Below, piece after piece: positions 53,458-61,819 of a DNA stretch of 64,000 nucleotides. The stretch is taken from contig DATKZH010000661.1 of NCBI GenBank assembly GCA_035528065.1, positions 1 through 64,000 on the forward strand, in the 5' to 3' direction. Every line of letters begins with the position of its first letter. Positions within the stretch are counted from its first letter, which is position 1. The stretch comes from DATKZH01 sp035528065 (GTDB lineage Bacteria; Planctomycetota; Planctomycetia; Pirellulales; Thermoguttaceae). The notes beneath the pieces were generated by a model. The model had not been told where the DNA came from. It did no database searches and was given only the letters and a program-made list of their open reading frames with translations. The translations under genes were made by a program, and so were the position numbers.

Positions 53458-55689
53458 ATGCCCACCCAGCGGAACCGTTTGGTCTTGTTCCTGGCGATTT
53501 GCGCCCTGGGCGTCTCCGCGTTCGTCACCCAGCTCGTGCTGATGCGGGAGCTTCTCGGCGTCTTTTCGGGCAATGAGCTGATCTTCGGGATCGTCTTGGG
53601 GAACTGGCTCCTGCTGACGGGGGCGGGCTCGTACCTGGGCAAGATCGCCCCCAGGCTCAGGGACCCGATCGCCGTTCTCATCGTCGCCCAGATCCTCGTG
53701 GCCGTGCTGCCGATCGGCGACGTGTGGCTGTTGCGCTCCGTGCGCGACCTGGTCTTCGTCCGGGGCGCGGAAGTCGGGGTGACGGAGACGGTGCTCAGTT
53801 GCTTCGTGCTCTTGGCGCCGTATTGCCTGATCGCCGGCTTCCTGCTCACGCTCTGCTCGTTGATCCTCGCTTCGAAAGAGGACTCTTCGAGCATCGGCCA
53901 GGTCTATTTCCTGGACAACGTGGGCGATGTCGTCGGCGGGCTGCTGTTCAGCTTCGTGCTCGTCTACTGGTTCGACCATTTCCGGATCCTCTACTTCCCG
54001 GCCGTCTTGAACCTCCTGTTCGCGGGCCTGGTCGCCCTGCGGTTCGGCCGGCGGATACTGCTCGGGATCGCGGGCGTCGCTACCGTGGCGATGGTTGGGC
54101 TCGTTGCGACGTACGATCTGGACGACCTCTCCACCCGAATTCAGCACCCCGGGCAAGCGATCCTTTACCAAGGCAATTCACCCTATGGCCGCCTGATCGT
54201 CACCGAGTCGTCGGGTCAGTACAACTTCATCCACAACGGGGTGGCCCTGTTCTCCGCCCAGGCGGCGGGCGGCAACGAGGCGATCCACTACGCGGACAAG
54301 GAGGTGGAGGAAACCGTCCACTACGCCATGTCGCAGCGGCCCGACGCCGAGCGGGTGCTTCTCATTTCGGGCGGCGTGTCCGGCACGGCCCAGGAGATCC
54401 TCAAGTATTGGGAGGACGGCCGCGGCGAGGCCGAGGGCGGCGAGGGCAACGTCGGAGTGGACTACGTCGAGCTCGATCCGGAAATCATCCGCGTCGCCGA
54501 GAGGTACCTGCCCGAGAGCCTGGCCGATCCGCTCGGGCGGATCCGCGTGTTCACGACCGACGGGCGGCTCTTCGTCCGGCAGGCGGCGGAGCCCTACCGG
54601 TACGACGTGGTGATCGTCGACGTTCCCGACCCCTCCACGTCCCAGATCAACCGCTTCTACACCCGGGAGTTCTTCGAGGAAGTGAGCCGGCGCCTGGCGA
54701 GCGACGGAGTGATCTCGATCTCGCTGGGGCAATATGAGAACTACTTGAGCGAGGAACTGGCGAACCTGATTGCCGTGGCCCACCGGACGCTCGGCGACGT
54801 GTTCCAGAACGTGCTCATCCTTCCGGCCGGCCGGATCTACTTTCTGGCCTCCGACGGACCGCTGACCACCGAGATCGCCACGCGCCTCGAGGAAAAGGGG
54901 ATTCTCGCGGAGTGGGTCAAGCGGCCCTATCTCGAGGGCGACGTGCTCCGGCCGCTTCGCCTGGAGGGGGTGCGCAGGGCGATCTCCGAAGACGCCCCGG
55001 TGAACGAGGATTTCAGCCCCATTCTCTACTACTACCACCTCCGCTACTGGATCAGCCAGTTCCGCGTACGCTTCGGGCTGCTGGAGGGCGGACTGCTGCT
55101 GATCCTCGTGATCGCCTTGGTGCGCGCCCGGCCCGTCTCGTTTGCCCTCTTCACCACCGGGCTGGCGGCCTCGGCCCTGGAGGTCGTGCTGTTGGTGGCG
55201 TTCCAGATTCTGTATGGTTGCGTGTACCATCGCGTGGGATTGATCGTCACCATGTTCATGCTTGGGCTGGGGATCGGCTCGGCGATGATGAACCGGATGC
55301 TTGCCCGAAGGTCGCGCCGGGACCTGGCCGGGCTGGAGTTTGCGGTGGCCGCCTACGCGGCTTGCTTGCCGCTGGTGTTGATTCTGTTGGGGCGGATCGG
55401 CAGCGCGGCGGCCGCGGCCGTGGCCTCGCAGGTGGCGGTGCCCCTTCTGGCCCTGGTGCTGGCGGTGCTGGTAGGATTGGAGTTCCCCCTGGCAGGCAAG
55501 GCCGACTTCCACACGGTCTCCTCGACGGCCGCGCGGCTGTATACGGCCGACTATCTCGGCGCGGCCCTGGGGGCGCTGTTGGTCAGCACGCTTCTGATCC
55601 CCGTGATGGGGGTGGTTGCCGTTTGTCTGTTCGTGGCCGGGTTGAACGTGCTTAGCGGCGTGGTGGTCCTGTGGACGTCGCCGAGGTGA
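53458..55689 (+). CDS. Membrane-embedded spermidine-synthase-like protein
   Basis: The 743-residue protein has about six N-terminal transmembrane helices (to residue 220), a polyamine aminopropyltransferase-like domain (about 235-500), and seven or so C-terminal helices (535-740). The domain has RVLLISGGVSGTAQEILKY, VDYVELDPEII, and YDVVIVDVPDPSTSQINRFYT leading to REFFEEV, as in spermidine synthases. The glycine loop reads GGVSG instead of the usual GGGDG, lacking its Asp. It starts 24 bases after the MEMO-AMMECR1 gene. The substrate is unknown. Confidence 0.82.
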   Translation: MPTQRNRLVLFLAICALGVSAFVTQLVLMRELLGVFSGNELIFGIVLGNWLLLTGAGSYLGKIAPRLRDPIAVLIVAQILVAVLPIGDVWLLRSVRDLVFVRGAEVGVTETVLSCFVLLAPYCLIAGFLLTLCSLILASKEDSSSIGQVYFLDNVGDVVGGLLFSFVLVYWFDHFRILYFPAVLNLLFAGLVALRFGRRILLGIAGVATVAMVGLVATYDLDDLSTRIQHPGQAILYQGNSPYGRLIVTESSGQYNFIHNGVALFSAQAAGGNEAIHYADKEVEETVHYAMSQRPDAERVLLISGGVSGTAQEILKYWEDGRGEAEGGEGNVGVDYVELDPEIIRVAERYLPESLADPLGRIRVFTTDGRLFVRQAAEPYRYDVVIVDVPDPSTSQINRFYTREFFEEVSRRLASDGVISISLGQYENYLSEELANLIAVAHRTLGDVFQNVLILPAGRIYFLASDGPLTTEIATRLEEKGILAEWVKRPYLEGDVLRPLRLEGVRRAISEDAPVNEDFSPILYYYHLRYWISQFRVRFGLLEGGLLLILVIALVRARPVSFALFTTGLAASALEVVLLVAFQILYGCVYHRVGLIVTMFMLGLGIGSAMMNRMLARRSRRDLAGLEFAVAAYAACLPLVLILLGRIGSAAAAAVASQVAVPLLALVLAVLVGLEFPLAGKADFHTVSSTAARLYTADYLGAALGALLVSTLLIPVMGVVAVCLFVAGLNVLSGVVVLWTSPR

Positions 55690-55733
55690 GTTGTGCCGTG
55701 CAGGTCGCGGCGGTAGACGGAGGAAGCGTGCCC

Positions 55734-56003
55734 ATGGCAAGAGGGAAGGTCAACTATTGGCTGATGAAGACCGTCCGCGTGAGCGGTTGGCTCTTGCTGC
55801 CGCTGGTGATACTATACATTTTGACAGGGTTTGCCCTCTGCGGAGAGTACGGCTTCAGCAAGGTGATCAGCCCCCAGGCGGCGCTCGACGTCCACAAGAT
55901 TTTTGAATGGCCGCTGATCGTCATCTTCCTGGCCCACAGCTCGACCACCATCTACTTCGCTCTGAGGAGATGGGGATGGATCAAGAAGCGAGCCAAGACG
56001 TGA
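55734..56003 (+). CDS. Small two-helix membrane protein, possibly cytochrome-b-like
   Basis: The 89-residue product starts at ATG 55734, after GGAGG. Two helices are seen, VSGWLLLPLVILYILTGFAL and WPLIVIFLAHSSTTIYFAL, the second with His in a membrane position; another His precedes it in ALDVHKIFEW. The histidine spacing resembles small cytochrome b-type or DUF4405-like anchors, so haem binding is possible but unproven. It overlaps the radical SAM gene by 28 bases, tying it to the AmmeMemoRadiSam cluster. Confidence 0.6.
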   Translation: MARGKVNYWLMKTVRVSGWLLLPLVILYILTGFALCGEYGFSKVISPQAALDVHKIFEWPLIVIFLAHSSTTIYFALRRWGWIKKRAKT

Positions 56004-57361
56004 ACCGCCCGGCCAGCGCCGAGGAGGTCGAAGCGCCGCCCGTCGGGCGCGCTTCGCGCCGGCGGTTTCTCAAGTACGGCGTTTTCGGGCTGGCGTGTGT
56101 GGGGGCGGGCGGTGCGGGAGCGTACTATCTGGTCAAGCGGGGAGGCGGTCCGGTCGCGGGTGTGATGAGCGCCGTGCAGTCGGTGACCACGAGCCTGGCC
56201 ACGACCGACGTATTCAAGAACGACGCCCCCCGAGGCCGGCTCTGGGAGCTGTGGCAGAAGCGGGGCTGGGTCCGGGAGGCGCGGCACTACCTCAAGCTGG
56301 GGCGCAACGTCCAGTGCAAGCTCTGTCCCAACGACTGCCTGTTGGAGCCGGAAGACCGCAGCCGCTGCCGCAACCGGGTGAACAAGGACGGCACGCTGTA
56401 TACGCTCTCGTACGGCAACGCCTGCTCGCTCGGCCTGGACCCCATCGAAAAGAAACCGCTCTTGCACTTCCTGCCCGGCACCGACGTCTTCTCGTTTGCC
56501 TCGTCCGGGTGCGGGTTCCGGTGCTTGAACTGCCAGAATTGGGACATCTCGCAACGGAAGCCGGAGGAGAGCAAGGACCCCCGCGGCGAGTCGATCCGGC
56601 TCAATCCGGAGGAGTTGACTTCGCTGACCCGCGCCGACATGGACCGCCTGAGCATGTTCCCGGAAGACGTGGTCGCGCTCTCCCAGCGTTTGGGAAGCCC
56701 GTCGATCGCCTACACGTACTCCGAGCCGACCGTCTGGTACGAGTACATGTACGACACGGCCAAGCTGGCCCGGGCCAAAGGCATCAAGAACGTCTGGGTC
56801 ACCTGCGGCTACATCCGGCCGGAGGCCCTGGAGGAGCTTGCCGGGGTGCTCGACGCGGCGAACGTGGATCTGAAGAGCTTCAGCGAGGAGATCTACGCGA
56901 CGCTCAACTCGGGGAAGCTCCAGCCGATCCTCGACACGCTCGTGACGCTCAAGCGGCGGGGCGTCTGGTTCGAGGTGACCAACCTGATCGTCCCCACGTA
57001 CACCGACAAGATGGACATGATCCGCCGGATGTGCGATTGGCTGCTCGAAAACCTGGGTCCGGACTATCCGTTGCACTTCTCCCGCTTCCACCCGCAGCAC
57101 AAGCTGACGCATTTGCCCCCCACGCCGATCGAAGTGCTCGTCGAGGCCCGGGCGATCGCCCGGGAGTGCGGCCTTCGTTACGTGTACATCGGCAACGTCC
57201 GCGGGGTGGAAGACGCGGAGACGACGTTCTGCCCGAACTGCCGGGAGAAGGTCGTCCAACGCGACGGGTACTCCGTCGACACGATCAACCTCGACGGCGG
57301 CAAGTGCAAGGCGTGCGGGACGAGAATCGCGGGCGTTTGGTCGAAGGAGGCCGGGGGCTGA
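55976..57361 (+). CDS. AmmeMemoRadiSam system radical SAM protein with Tat-like N-terminus
   Basis: The 461-residue protein begins at ATG 55976, six bases after GAGGAG (ATG 55970 would be too close). Residues about 25-60 read SRRRFLKYGVFGLACVGAGG, a twin-arginine signal or anchor. The radical SAM site is GCGFRCLNCQNW (C179, C183, C186). Upstream is a Cys group CKLCPNDCLLEPEDRSRC; at the C-terminus there is a likely zinc ribbon, FCPNCREKV...GKCKACGTRI. The whole matches the AmmeMemoRadiSam radical SAM family. A Tat signal on such an enzyme is unexpected (see findings). Confidence 0.88.
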   Translation: MDQEASQDVNRPASAEEVEAPPVGRASRRRFLKYGVFGLACVGAGGAGAYYLVKRGGGPVAGVMSAVQSVTTSLATTDVFKNDAPRGRLWELWQKRGWVREARHYLKLGRNVQCKLCPNDCLLEPEDRSRCRNRVNKDGTLYTLSYGNACSLGLDPIEKKPLLHFLPGTDVFSFASSGCGFRCLNCQNWDISQRKPEESKDPRGESIRLNPEELTSLTRADMDRLSMFPEDVVALSQRLGSPSIAYTYSEPTVWYEYMYDTAKLARAKGIKNVWVTCGYIRPEALEELAGVLDAANVDLKSFSEEIYATLNSGKLQPILDTLVTLKRRGVWFEVTNLIVPTYTDKMDMIRRMCDWLLENLGPDYPLHFSRFHPQHKLTHLPPTPIEVLVEARAIARECGLRYVYIGNVRGVEDAETTFCPNCREKVVQRDGYSVDTINLDGGKCKACGTRIAGVWSKEAGG

Positions 57362-57456
57362 TAGAATGGGCGCCGGCCGAGTGAGTTCCGGCAACCGGGC
57401 CGGTCCACGGACCGATCGGCAGGTTGGACGCGAAGCCATCATGGGGAGGCGTATCG

Positions 57457-58245
57457 ATGAAAAGCCCGTTTCCCGGCATGGACCCGTACCTGGAGCAGCA
57501 TTGGAGCGACGTGCATGAGAGTCTGATCGTGTACGCCCGGGATCAGCTCCAACCCCGCTTGCCGCCCGATCTGCGGGCTCGCGTGGAGGAGCGGGTGTTT
57601 GTCGAGGCTCCGGAGGGGGAGGTGCGGAGCATCTATCCCGACGTGCACGTCGTGGAGCACGGCCGGGCGCAACGGTCGGGTGTTGCCGCGGTCAGCGATC
57701 CGGCGGTCGCGGAGCCCCTGGTGATTCACCTGCCCGACGAGCCCATATCCCAAGGCTGCATCGAGATCGTCAACGCCGCCTCGGGCAATCGCGTGATCAC
57801 GCTGATCGAGTTGTTGAGCCCGGCCAACAAGCTCCCGGGCGACGGCCAGGATCTCTACCTCAGGAAGCGGCGCGAGGCCCGGGCCGCGCGTGTGAGCCTG
57901 GTGGAAATCGACCTGACGCGGACCGGACACCGCGTGTTCTCGTGTCCCCCGGGGCGGATTCCGCCGTCGCATCGCACGACGTACCAGATTTGCGTGCGTC
58001 GCGGCTGGGAGTTGGACCGGTTCGAGATCTATCGCGCCCCGCTCGCGGAGCGACTTCCCGTGATCGGGATTCCTCTCCGCCAGACCGATCCCGACGCCCC
58101 GCTGGATCTTCAGGCCCTGGTCGACCTGTCGTACCAGAACGGCCGCTACGACGACCTCGACTACAAGGCCGATCCGACCCCTCCGCTCGACGCCGCCGAC
58201 GCCGCCTGGGCGGACCAATTGCTGCGTGGCAAGGGGAGCCGCTGA
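57457..58245 (+). CDS. DUF4058 family protein
   Basis: The 262-residue product starts with KSPFPGMDPYLEQHWSDVHE, the unmistakable beginning of DUF4058 proteins, and has RVEERVFVE, EIVNAASGNRVITLIELLSP, NKLPGDGQDLYLRKR and LDLQALVDLSYQNGRYDDLDY. ATG 57457 follows GGAGG. The family is common in cyanobacteria and Planctomycetes with no known function. It is 95 bases downstream of the radical SAM gene but probably independent. Confidence 0.9.
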   Translation: MKSPFPGMDPYLEQHWSDVHESLIVYARDQLQPRLPPDLRARVEERVFVEAPEGEVRSIYPDVHVVEHGRAQRSGVAAVSDPAVAEPLVIHLPDEPISQGCIEIVNAASGNRVITLIELLSPANKLPGDGQDLYLRKRREARAARVSLVEIDLTRTGHRVFSCPPGRIPPSHRTTYQICVRRGWELDRFEIYRAPLAERLPVIGIPLRQTDPDAPLDLQALVDLSYQNGRYDDLDYKADPTPPLDAADAAWADQLLRGKGSR

Positions 58246-58479
58246 TGGGGATCCGCTGGTATTGGCGCGGATTGTCTCTCGCAAAGGCGCCAAGGCGCAA
58301 ACGAATTCAGGTGCGAGGGCATTCTGGACCCGACTCGTGGGGGCACTGCGGGCGATTCACGCTGCCAGCGAAGCTCCAAGAGGCCGGGCGAGGTATGCTC
58401 TGTCCTTAAGATGATGCTGGCAAAGCTAGCATCAACAGGAGGCAGACGTGGCTGCGGGGAGCGGCTGACTGCCCGCCGG

Positions 58480-58767
58480 TCAGGTGACCACGATTCGGTT
58501 GGTCAACTGGCCTCCGCCGGGCACGCCCATGGCGGCGTGCTGGGCCTTCTGCTTGGTGTAGTACGTGTCGCAGCGTCCGGCGATAAGCACGCCTTCCCGG
58601 CTAATTTCCACGCGGAGGTCCCGCACTCCACCGCCGGTTTCACGCCAGACCGCCCGCTCGATGAATGCGGCAAGCCTCTCGGCTTCCGCCAGCGTCTCCG
58701 GCAGGGGGTCGTTCGGGAAATCGTCCGGCGACAAGACGCGCGCGACGCCGTATGAGAGATCGTCCAT
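58480..58767 (-). CDS. BON-domain-like protein
   Basis: This 95-residue protein starts at ATG 58767 after GAGGAGG. It contains AERLAAFIERAVWRETGG, then VRDLRVEISREGVLIAGRCD and a following helix (YTKQKAQHAAMGV), the alpha-beta pattern of BON domains. There is no signal peptide. A second BON-like gene lies just upstream on the same strand, at 58920. Such proteins are thought to bind phospholipids or other envelope ligands; the role here is unknown. Confidence 0.6.
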   Translation of the reverse strand: MDDLSYGVARVLSPDDFPNDPLPETLAEAERLAAFIERAVWRETGGGVRDLRVEISREGVLIAGRCDTYYTKQKAQHAAMGVPGGGQLTNRIVVT

Positions 58768-58919
58768 GGCTTCCTCCTCGCCGTTGCCGGCTGGTTCCTT
58801 TCAGTTCCCGGCAACAACGATAACCCCGAGGAACTTCCGTGTCCCCAATCCTTTCTCCAAGCTATCCTCATCGCAGCGCAACGGGGCGCAACGGGTCCTC
58901 ACACGGCATGCGGGGCAGA

Positions 58920-59138
58920 CTACCGGACATGTACCGAGTTGATCAACGCGATTTCGCGGCAGACCGCCCGGACAACCTCCTGTGCCAACTGCTTGTGATA
59001 GAAACTCGAAACGGTTCCGCAAATGACCAACGCACCATTCTGCTGCTCAACTCGCAAATCCCGCAGTTCGTGAATGGGGCTGGTGGCCAGCGCGGCCTGG
59101 GCACGCGGCTTCACGTCTTTGCCCGACACCTCGCCCAT
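58920..59138 (-). CDS. Small BON-domain protein
   Basis: Starting at ATG 59138 (GGGAG eleven bases upstream), this 72-residue protein shows a single BON-like unit: AQAALATSPIHELRDLRVEQ, NGALVICGTVSSFYHKQLAQ and EVVRAVCREI. GTG 59180 would add 14 residues. The YHKQLAQEVVR stretch mirrors YTKQKAQHAA in the neighbouring gene, so the two may be related. It lies about 150 bases upstream of that gene on the same strand. Confidence 0.6.
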   Translation of the reverse strand: MGEVSGKDVKPRAQAALATSPIHELRDLRVEQQNGALVICGTVSSFYHKQLAQEVVRAVCREIALINSVHVR

Positions 59139-59649
59139 GAGACGTTGGCTCCCTTCCTTGGAACCGGGTTTGTCTTCCACGTGACGATCAGGACCGTCCC
59201 CCGGGCGAGCCTGTAGCAGACAAGACCAGACGAGAACCCCAATCCCTTTCGGCGGTTGCCCGAGAGACTATCACCGACTGATCGCCTGGGATCGCCGATT
59301 CCTCAGCAAAGCTTCCTTCTTACTGACTGGCGTGCACGAAGACAGTATCCCAAGTGCAAAGTCTACAACTTGTCCCGCGAGGGAGTCAACCCCTTTGCGG
59401 CGGAACCGATTGATTTGGCGGAGAGGCCCGCAACTGGTATGCCATTTGCAACCAGGTGGCCAGACCACGCGATGGAGCCCGGGTTCAGTACGCACAGGCC
59501 GAAACGATGTTCGCGCCCCGCGCCCAGGTTTCCAATCCCCCAATCTCGATCTGGCGGATACCCGTGGCAGCTCACCTGGCGGGTGGCAGGCCAACAGGCC
59601 CGCGGCCGGGACCAGCGAGCCCGTCGTGCTGGTCCTCAAGTAGCGGCAC
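59139..59649. other. Intergenic region between the BON gene and cysC
   Basis: About 510 bases with short overlapping frames on both strands, none having a good ribosome binding site or recognisable product. No clear repeat. It includes the upstream region of the minus-strand BON genes. Confidence 0.35.
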
Positions 59650-60309
59650 CTACCGGACCTTGCCGGCCGATCGGAGAAAGGCGAGGACCTCGTCGGCCAG
59701 CGTTTCGGGCGACTTGGCGCCCGCGTCGAGCACGAGTTCCGGCTTCTCGGGCGCTTCATAAGGGTCGTCGATCCCCGTGAAGCCCTTGATCTCCCCCGCA
59801 CGGGCCTTGCGATAGAGCCCCTTGGGGTCACGCTTCTCGCACACCTCCAGCGGGGCATCCACGAAGATCTCGATGAAGTCACCCTCGGCCACCAAGGCGC
59901 GAACCCGGTCGCGGTCAACCCGGTAGGGGCTGATAAACGCCGTGATGGCGACGATCCCGGCATCGCAGAACAGCTTGGCCACCGCGCCGATCCGGCGGAT
60001 GTTCTCCTCCCGGTCCTGGGCGGAGAATCCCAGGCCGAACCGCTTGCCGAACTCGTCGCCATGCCGCTGGCGGAGCATGTCGGGCGTGGCGTTCAAGCCG
60101 TGGCGGATGTTGTCCCCGTCGAGCACGAAGCTGCGGGCCCCCATCGAGTGGAGCTTGTGATCCACCAGGTTGGCCACGGTGCTCTTGCCGCAGGCACTCA
60201 GGCCGGTGAACCAAACCACGCATCCCCTGTGTCCGTTCAGTTCCTCTCGTTCCTCGCGCGAGACGGCGTGCTCGTGCCAGTGAACCTCAACTTGCTCCTC
60301 GTGGGCCAT
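59650..60309 (-). CDS. cysC: Adenylylsulfate kinase
   Basis: The 219-residue product has GCVVWFTGLSACGKSTVANL (P-loop GLSACGKS), FVLDGDNIRHGLN (DGDN...RHGL of APS kinases), FSAQDREENIRRIGAVAKLF, VAITAFISPYRVDR and EIFVDAPLEVCEKRDPKGLY. These are standard for CysC, which phosphorylates adenylyl sulphate to PAPS. ATG 60309 lies after AAGGAG. PAPS could feed sulphation of polysaccharides or sulphate assimilation; no cysN or cysD is adjacent. Confidence 0.93.
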   Translation of the reverse strand: MAHEEQVEVHWHEHAVSREEREELNGHRGCVVWFTGLSACGKSTVANLVDHKLHSMGARSFVLDGDNIRHGLNATPDMLRQRHGDEFGKRFGLGFSAQDREENIRRIGAVAKLFCDAGIVAITAFISPYRVDRDRVRALVAEGDFIEIFVDAPLEVCEKRDPKGLYRKARAGEIKGFTGIDDPYEAPEKPELVLDAGAKSPETLADEVLAFLRSAGKVR

Positions 60310-60545
60310 CGCGGGGCTGACTCCTTCTGATGCTATGAGGCGGTTTCCAGGCGACCGAGTGGCGATCATAACCCGAAACCGGCGGGCGGGGCAACGCTGA
60401 TCGCTCCCCCCCCTGAAGAATGCCCTGGCAAGCCGGCCTGTGATCCGATAAAATTTCACGTTTTGAAGGAAAGCCAAACTGGCCTGTGGGTTAAGCCTGT
60501 TCAAGAATCGGCCGCTTCGAGGCGGACCGGAAGGGGGAAGAATCA

Positions 60546-61523
60546 ATGATCGTTACGACCAAGGACCTCTTCAGGATTGCCCACGGAAACTACGCCCTGG
60601 GGGCATACAACATCAACAATCTGGAGCAGACGGTGGGCCTGTTCCGGGGGAACCTGGGAAAGCCGGCATCGAACGACGACCCAGCGGACCCGGCCGTGAG
60701 CGCGCCGTTCATTCTTCAGATCTCTCGGGGGGCCCGAGGCTACACCGACAAGCGTTTCCTGGAAGCGATGATCCGCACGGCAGACGAGGTCTTCTCGGAA
60801 GCCATTTTCGCCGTGCACCTGGATCACGGGACCGAGGAAGCCTGCTACGACTGTATCGACAGCGGCTTCTACAGCTCGGTGATGATCGATGCCTCGCACG
60901 AGGAGTTCGCAAAGAATATCGAGATTACCAAGCGGGTCGTCGACCGGGCGCACGAGAAGGGCGTCGTGGTGGAGGCCGAATTGGGGCAGCTTGGCGGGGT
61001 CGAGGAAGACATCGTCGGCAGCGTGTGTCTTACGGAGCCCGATCAGGCGGCCGAATTCATCGAAGGAAGCGGCTGCGATTCGCTGGCTGTCGCCATCGGT
61101 ACCTCGCACGGGGCCTACAAGTTCAGTGGCTCCCAGGGACTACGCCTCGACCGGCTCGAAGAGATCCAGAAGGTCGTGCCGGCCAATTTTCCCCTCGTGA
61201 TGCACGGCTCCAGCAGCGTGCCCCAAGAGTGGGTCGAGCGGATCAACAGCGCCGGCGGGGCGATGAAAGGGGCCAGCGGGGTGCCGGAGGACCAGTATCT
61301 GCCGGCCGCCAAAATGGGGGTGTGCAAGATCAACATCGACACCGACGGCCGGCTCGTCTGGTGCGCCGTCTACCGCGAGTCGTTCCGCGACCAGCCGGAG
61401 GACTTCGACCCGCGGACCCCCGGCAAGAAGTTCATGCCCGCCTTCGCCGAGTATATCGCCCACAAAAACGCCAAGCTCGGCTCGGCCGGCCGGTTGGAAT
61501 CGGTCCGCAAGGCGCTGGCGTAG
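60546..61523 (+). CDS. fba: Class II fructose-bisphosphate aldolase
   Basis: The 325-residue product has GNYALGAYNINNLEQ, SAPFILQISRGARGY, the metal-binding AVHLDHGTEEACYDCIDSGF, SVMIDASHEEFAKNIE, EAELGQLGGVEED, AVAIGTSHGAYKF, VMHGSSSVPQEWVE and CKINIDTDGRLVW, as expected for the zinc-dependent FBA of glycolysis and gluconeogenesis. GGAAGGGGGAAG precedes the ATG. It may be cotranscribed with thrS only if read through a 296-base gap containing an inverted repeat. Confidence 0.93.
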   Translation: MIVTTKDLFRIAHGNYALGAYNINNLEQTVGLFRGNLGKPASNDDPADPAVSAPFILQISRGARGYTDKRFLEAMIRTADEVFSEAIFAVHLDHGTEEACYDCIDSGFYSSVMIDASHEEFAKNIEITKRVVDRAHEKGVVVEAELGQLGGVEEDIVGSVCLTEPDQAAEFIEGSGCDSLAVAIGTSHGAYKFSGSQGLRLDRLEEIQKVVPANFPLVMHGSSSVPQEWVERINSAGGAMKGASGVPEDQYLPAAKMGVCKINIDTDGRLVWCAVYRESFRDQPEDFDPRTPGKKFMPAFAEYIAHKNAKLGSAGRLESVRKALA

Positions 61524-61629
61524 GCGTCGTTTGCCCGGCCACGGTTGCGGGCTTTTTTGCCGGGAACCCAAGAACCTGCCCCCGGCGCGGGCGGTCCGTC
61601 GAGATGGAGGCACCACGAGCACGCGGCGT

Positions 61630-61690
61630 AGGGTGCCACGGGCATCTCGCCCGTGCCGGCACCGACTGCCGAGACGCCAGCGGCACGGGG
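61630..61690. repeat. GGGTGCCACGG...-type inverted repeat remnant
   Basis: GGGTGCCACGGGCATCTCGC followed by CCGTGCC is a hairpin continuing into GCCGAGACGCCAGCGGCAC. It shares the GGGTGCCAC and TCTCGCC modules of the MITE-like element at 51430-51549 and is probably a degraded or related copy. It lies in the gap between fba and thrS. Confidence 0.5.
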
Positions 61691-61819
61691 CGCGGTTTTT
61701 CGCCACGGCCTTACGCTAATTGGCGCGCAGGAAGCGCCGGCTTCCGGTTCGTGAAGATGTCTTTTGCGTCGCACTCCGGGAACCGCGCCACGTGGCCAGC
61801 TTACTCAAGGAGCATCGAC

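Noticed and set aside
61025..61819. Upstream extension of the thrS frame to 859 codons
   Set aside because: It runs antisense-like through fba in another frame and through a repeat remnant; the GTG at 61820 has a well-placed AAGGAG and starts at the conserved editing domain.
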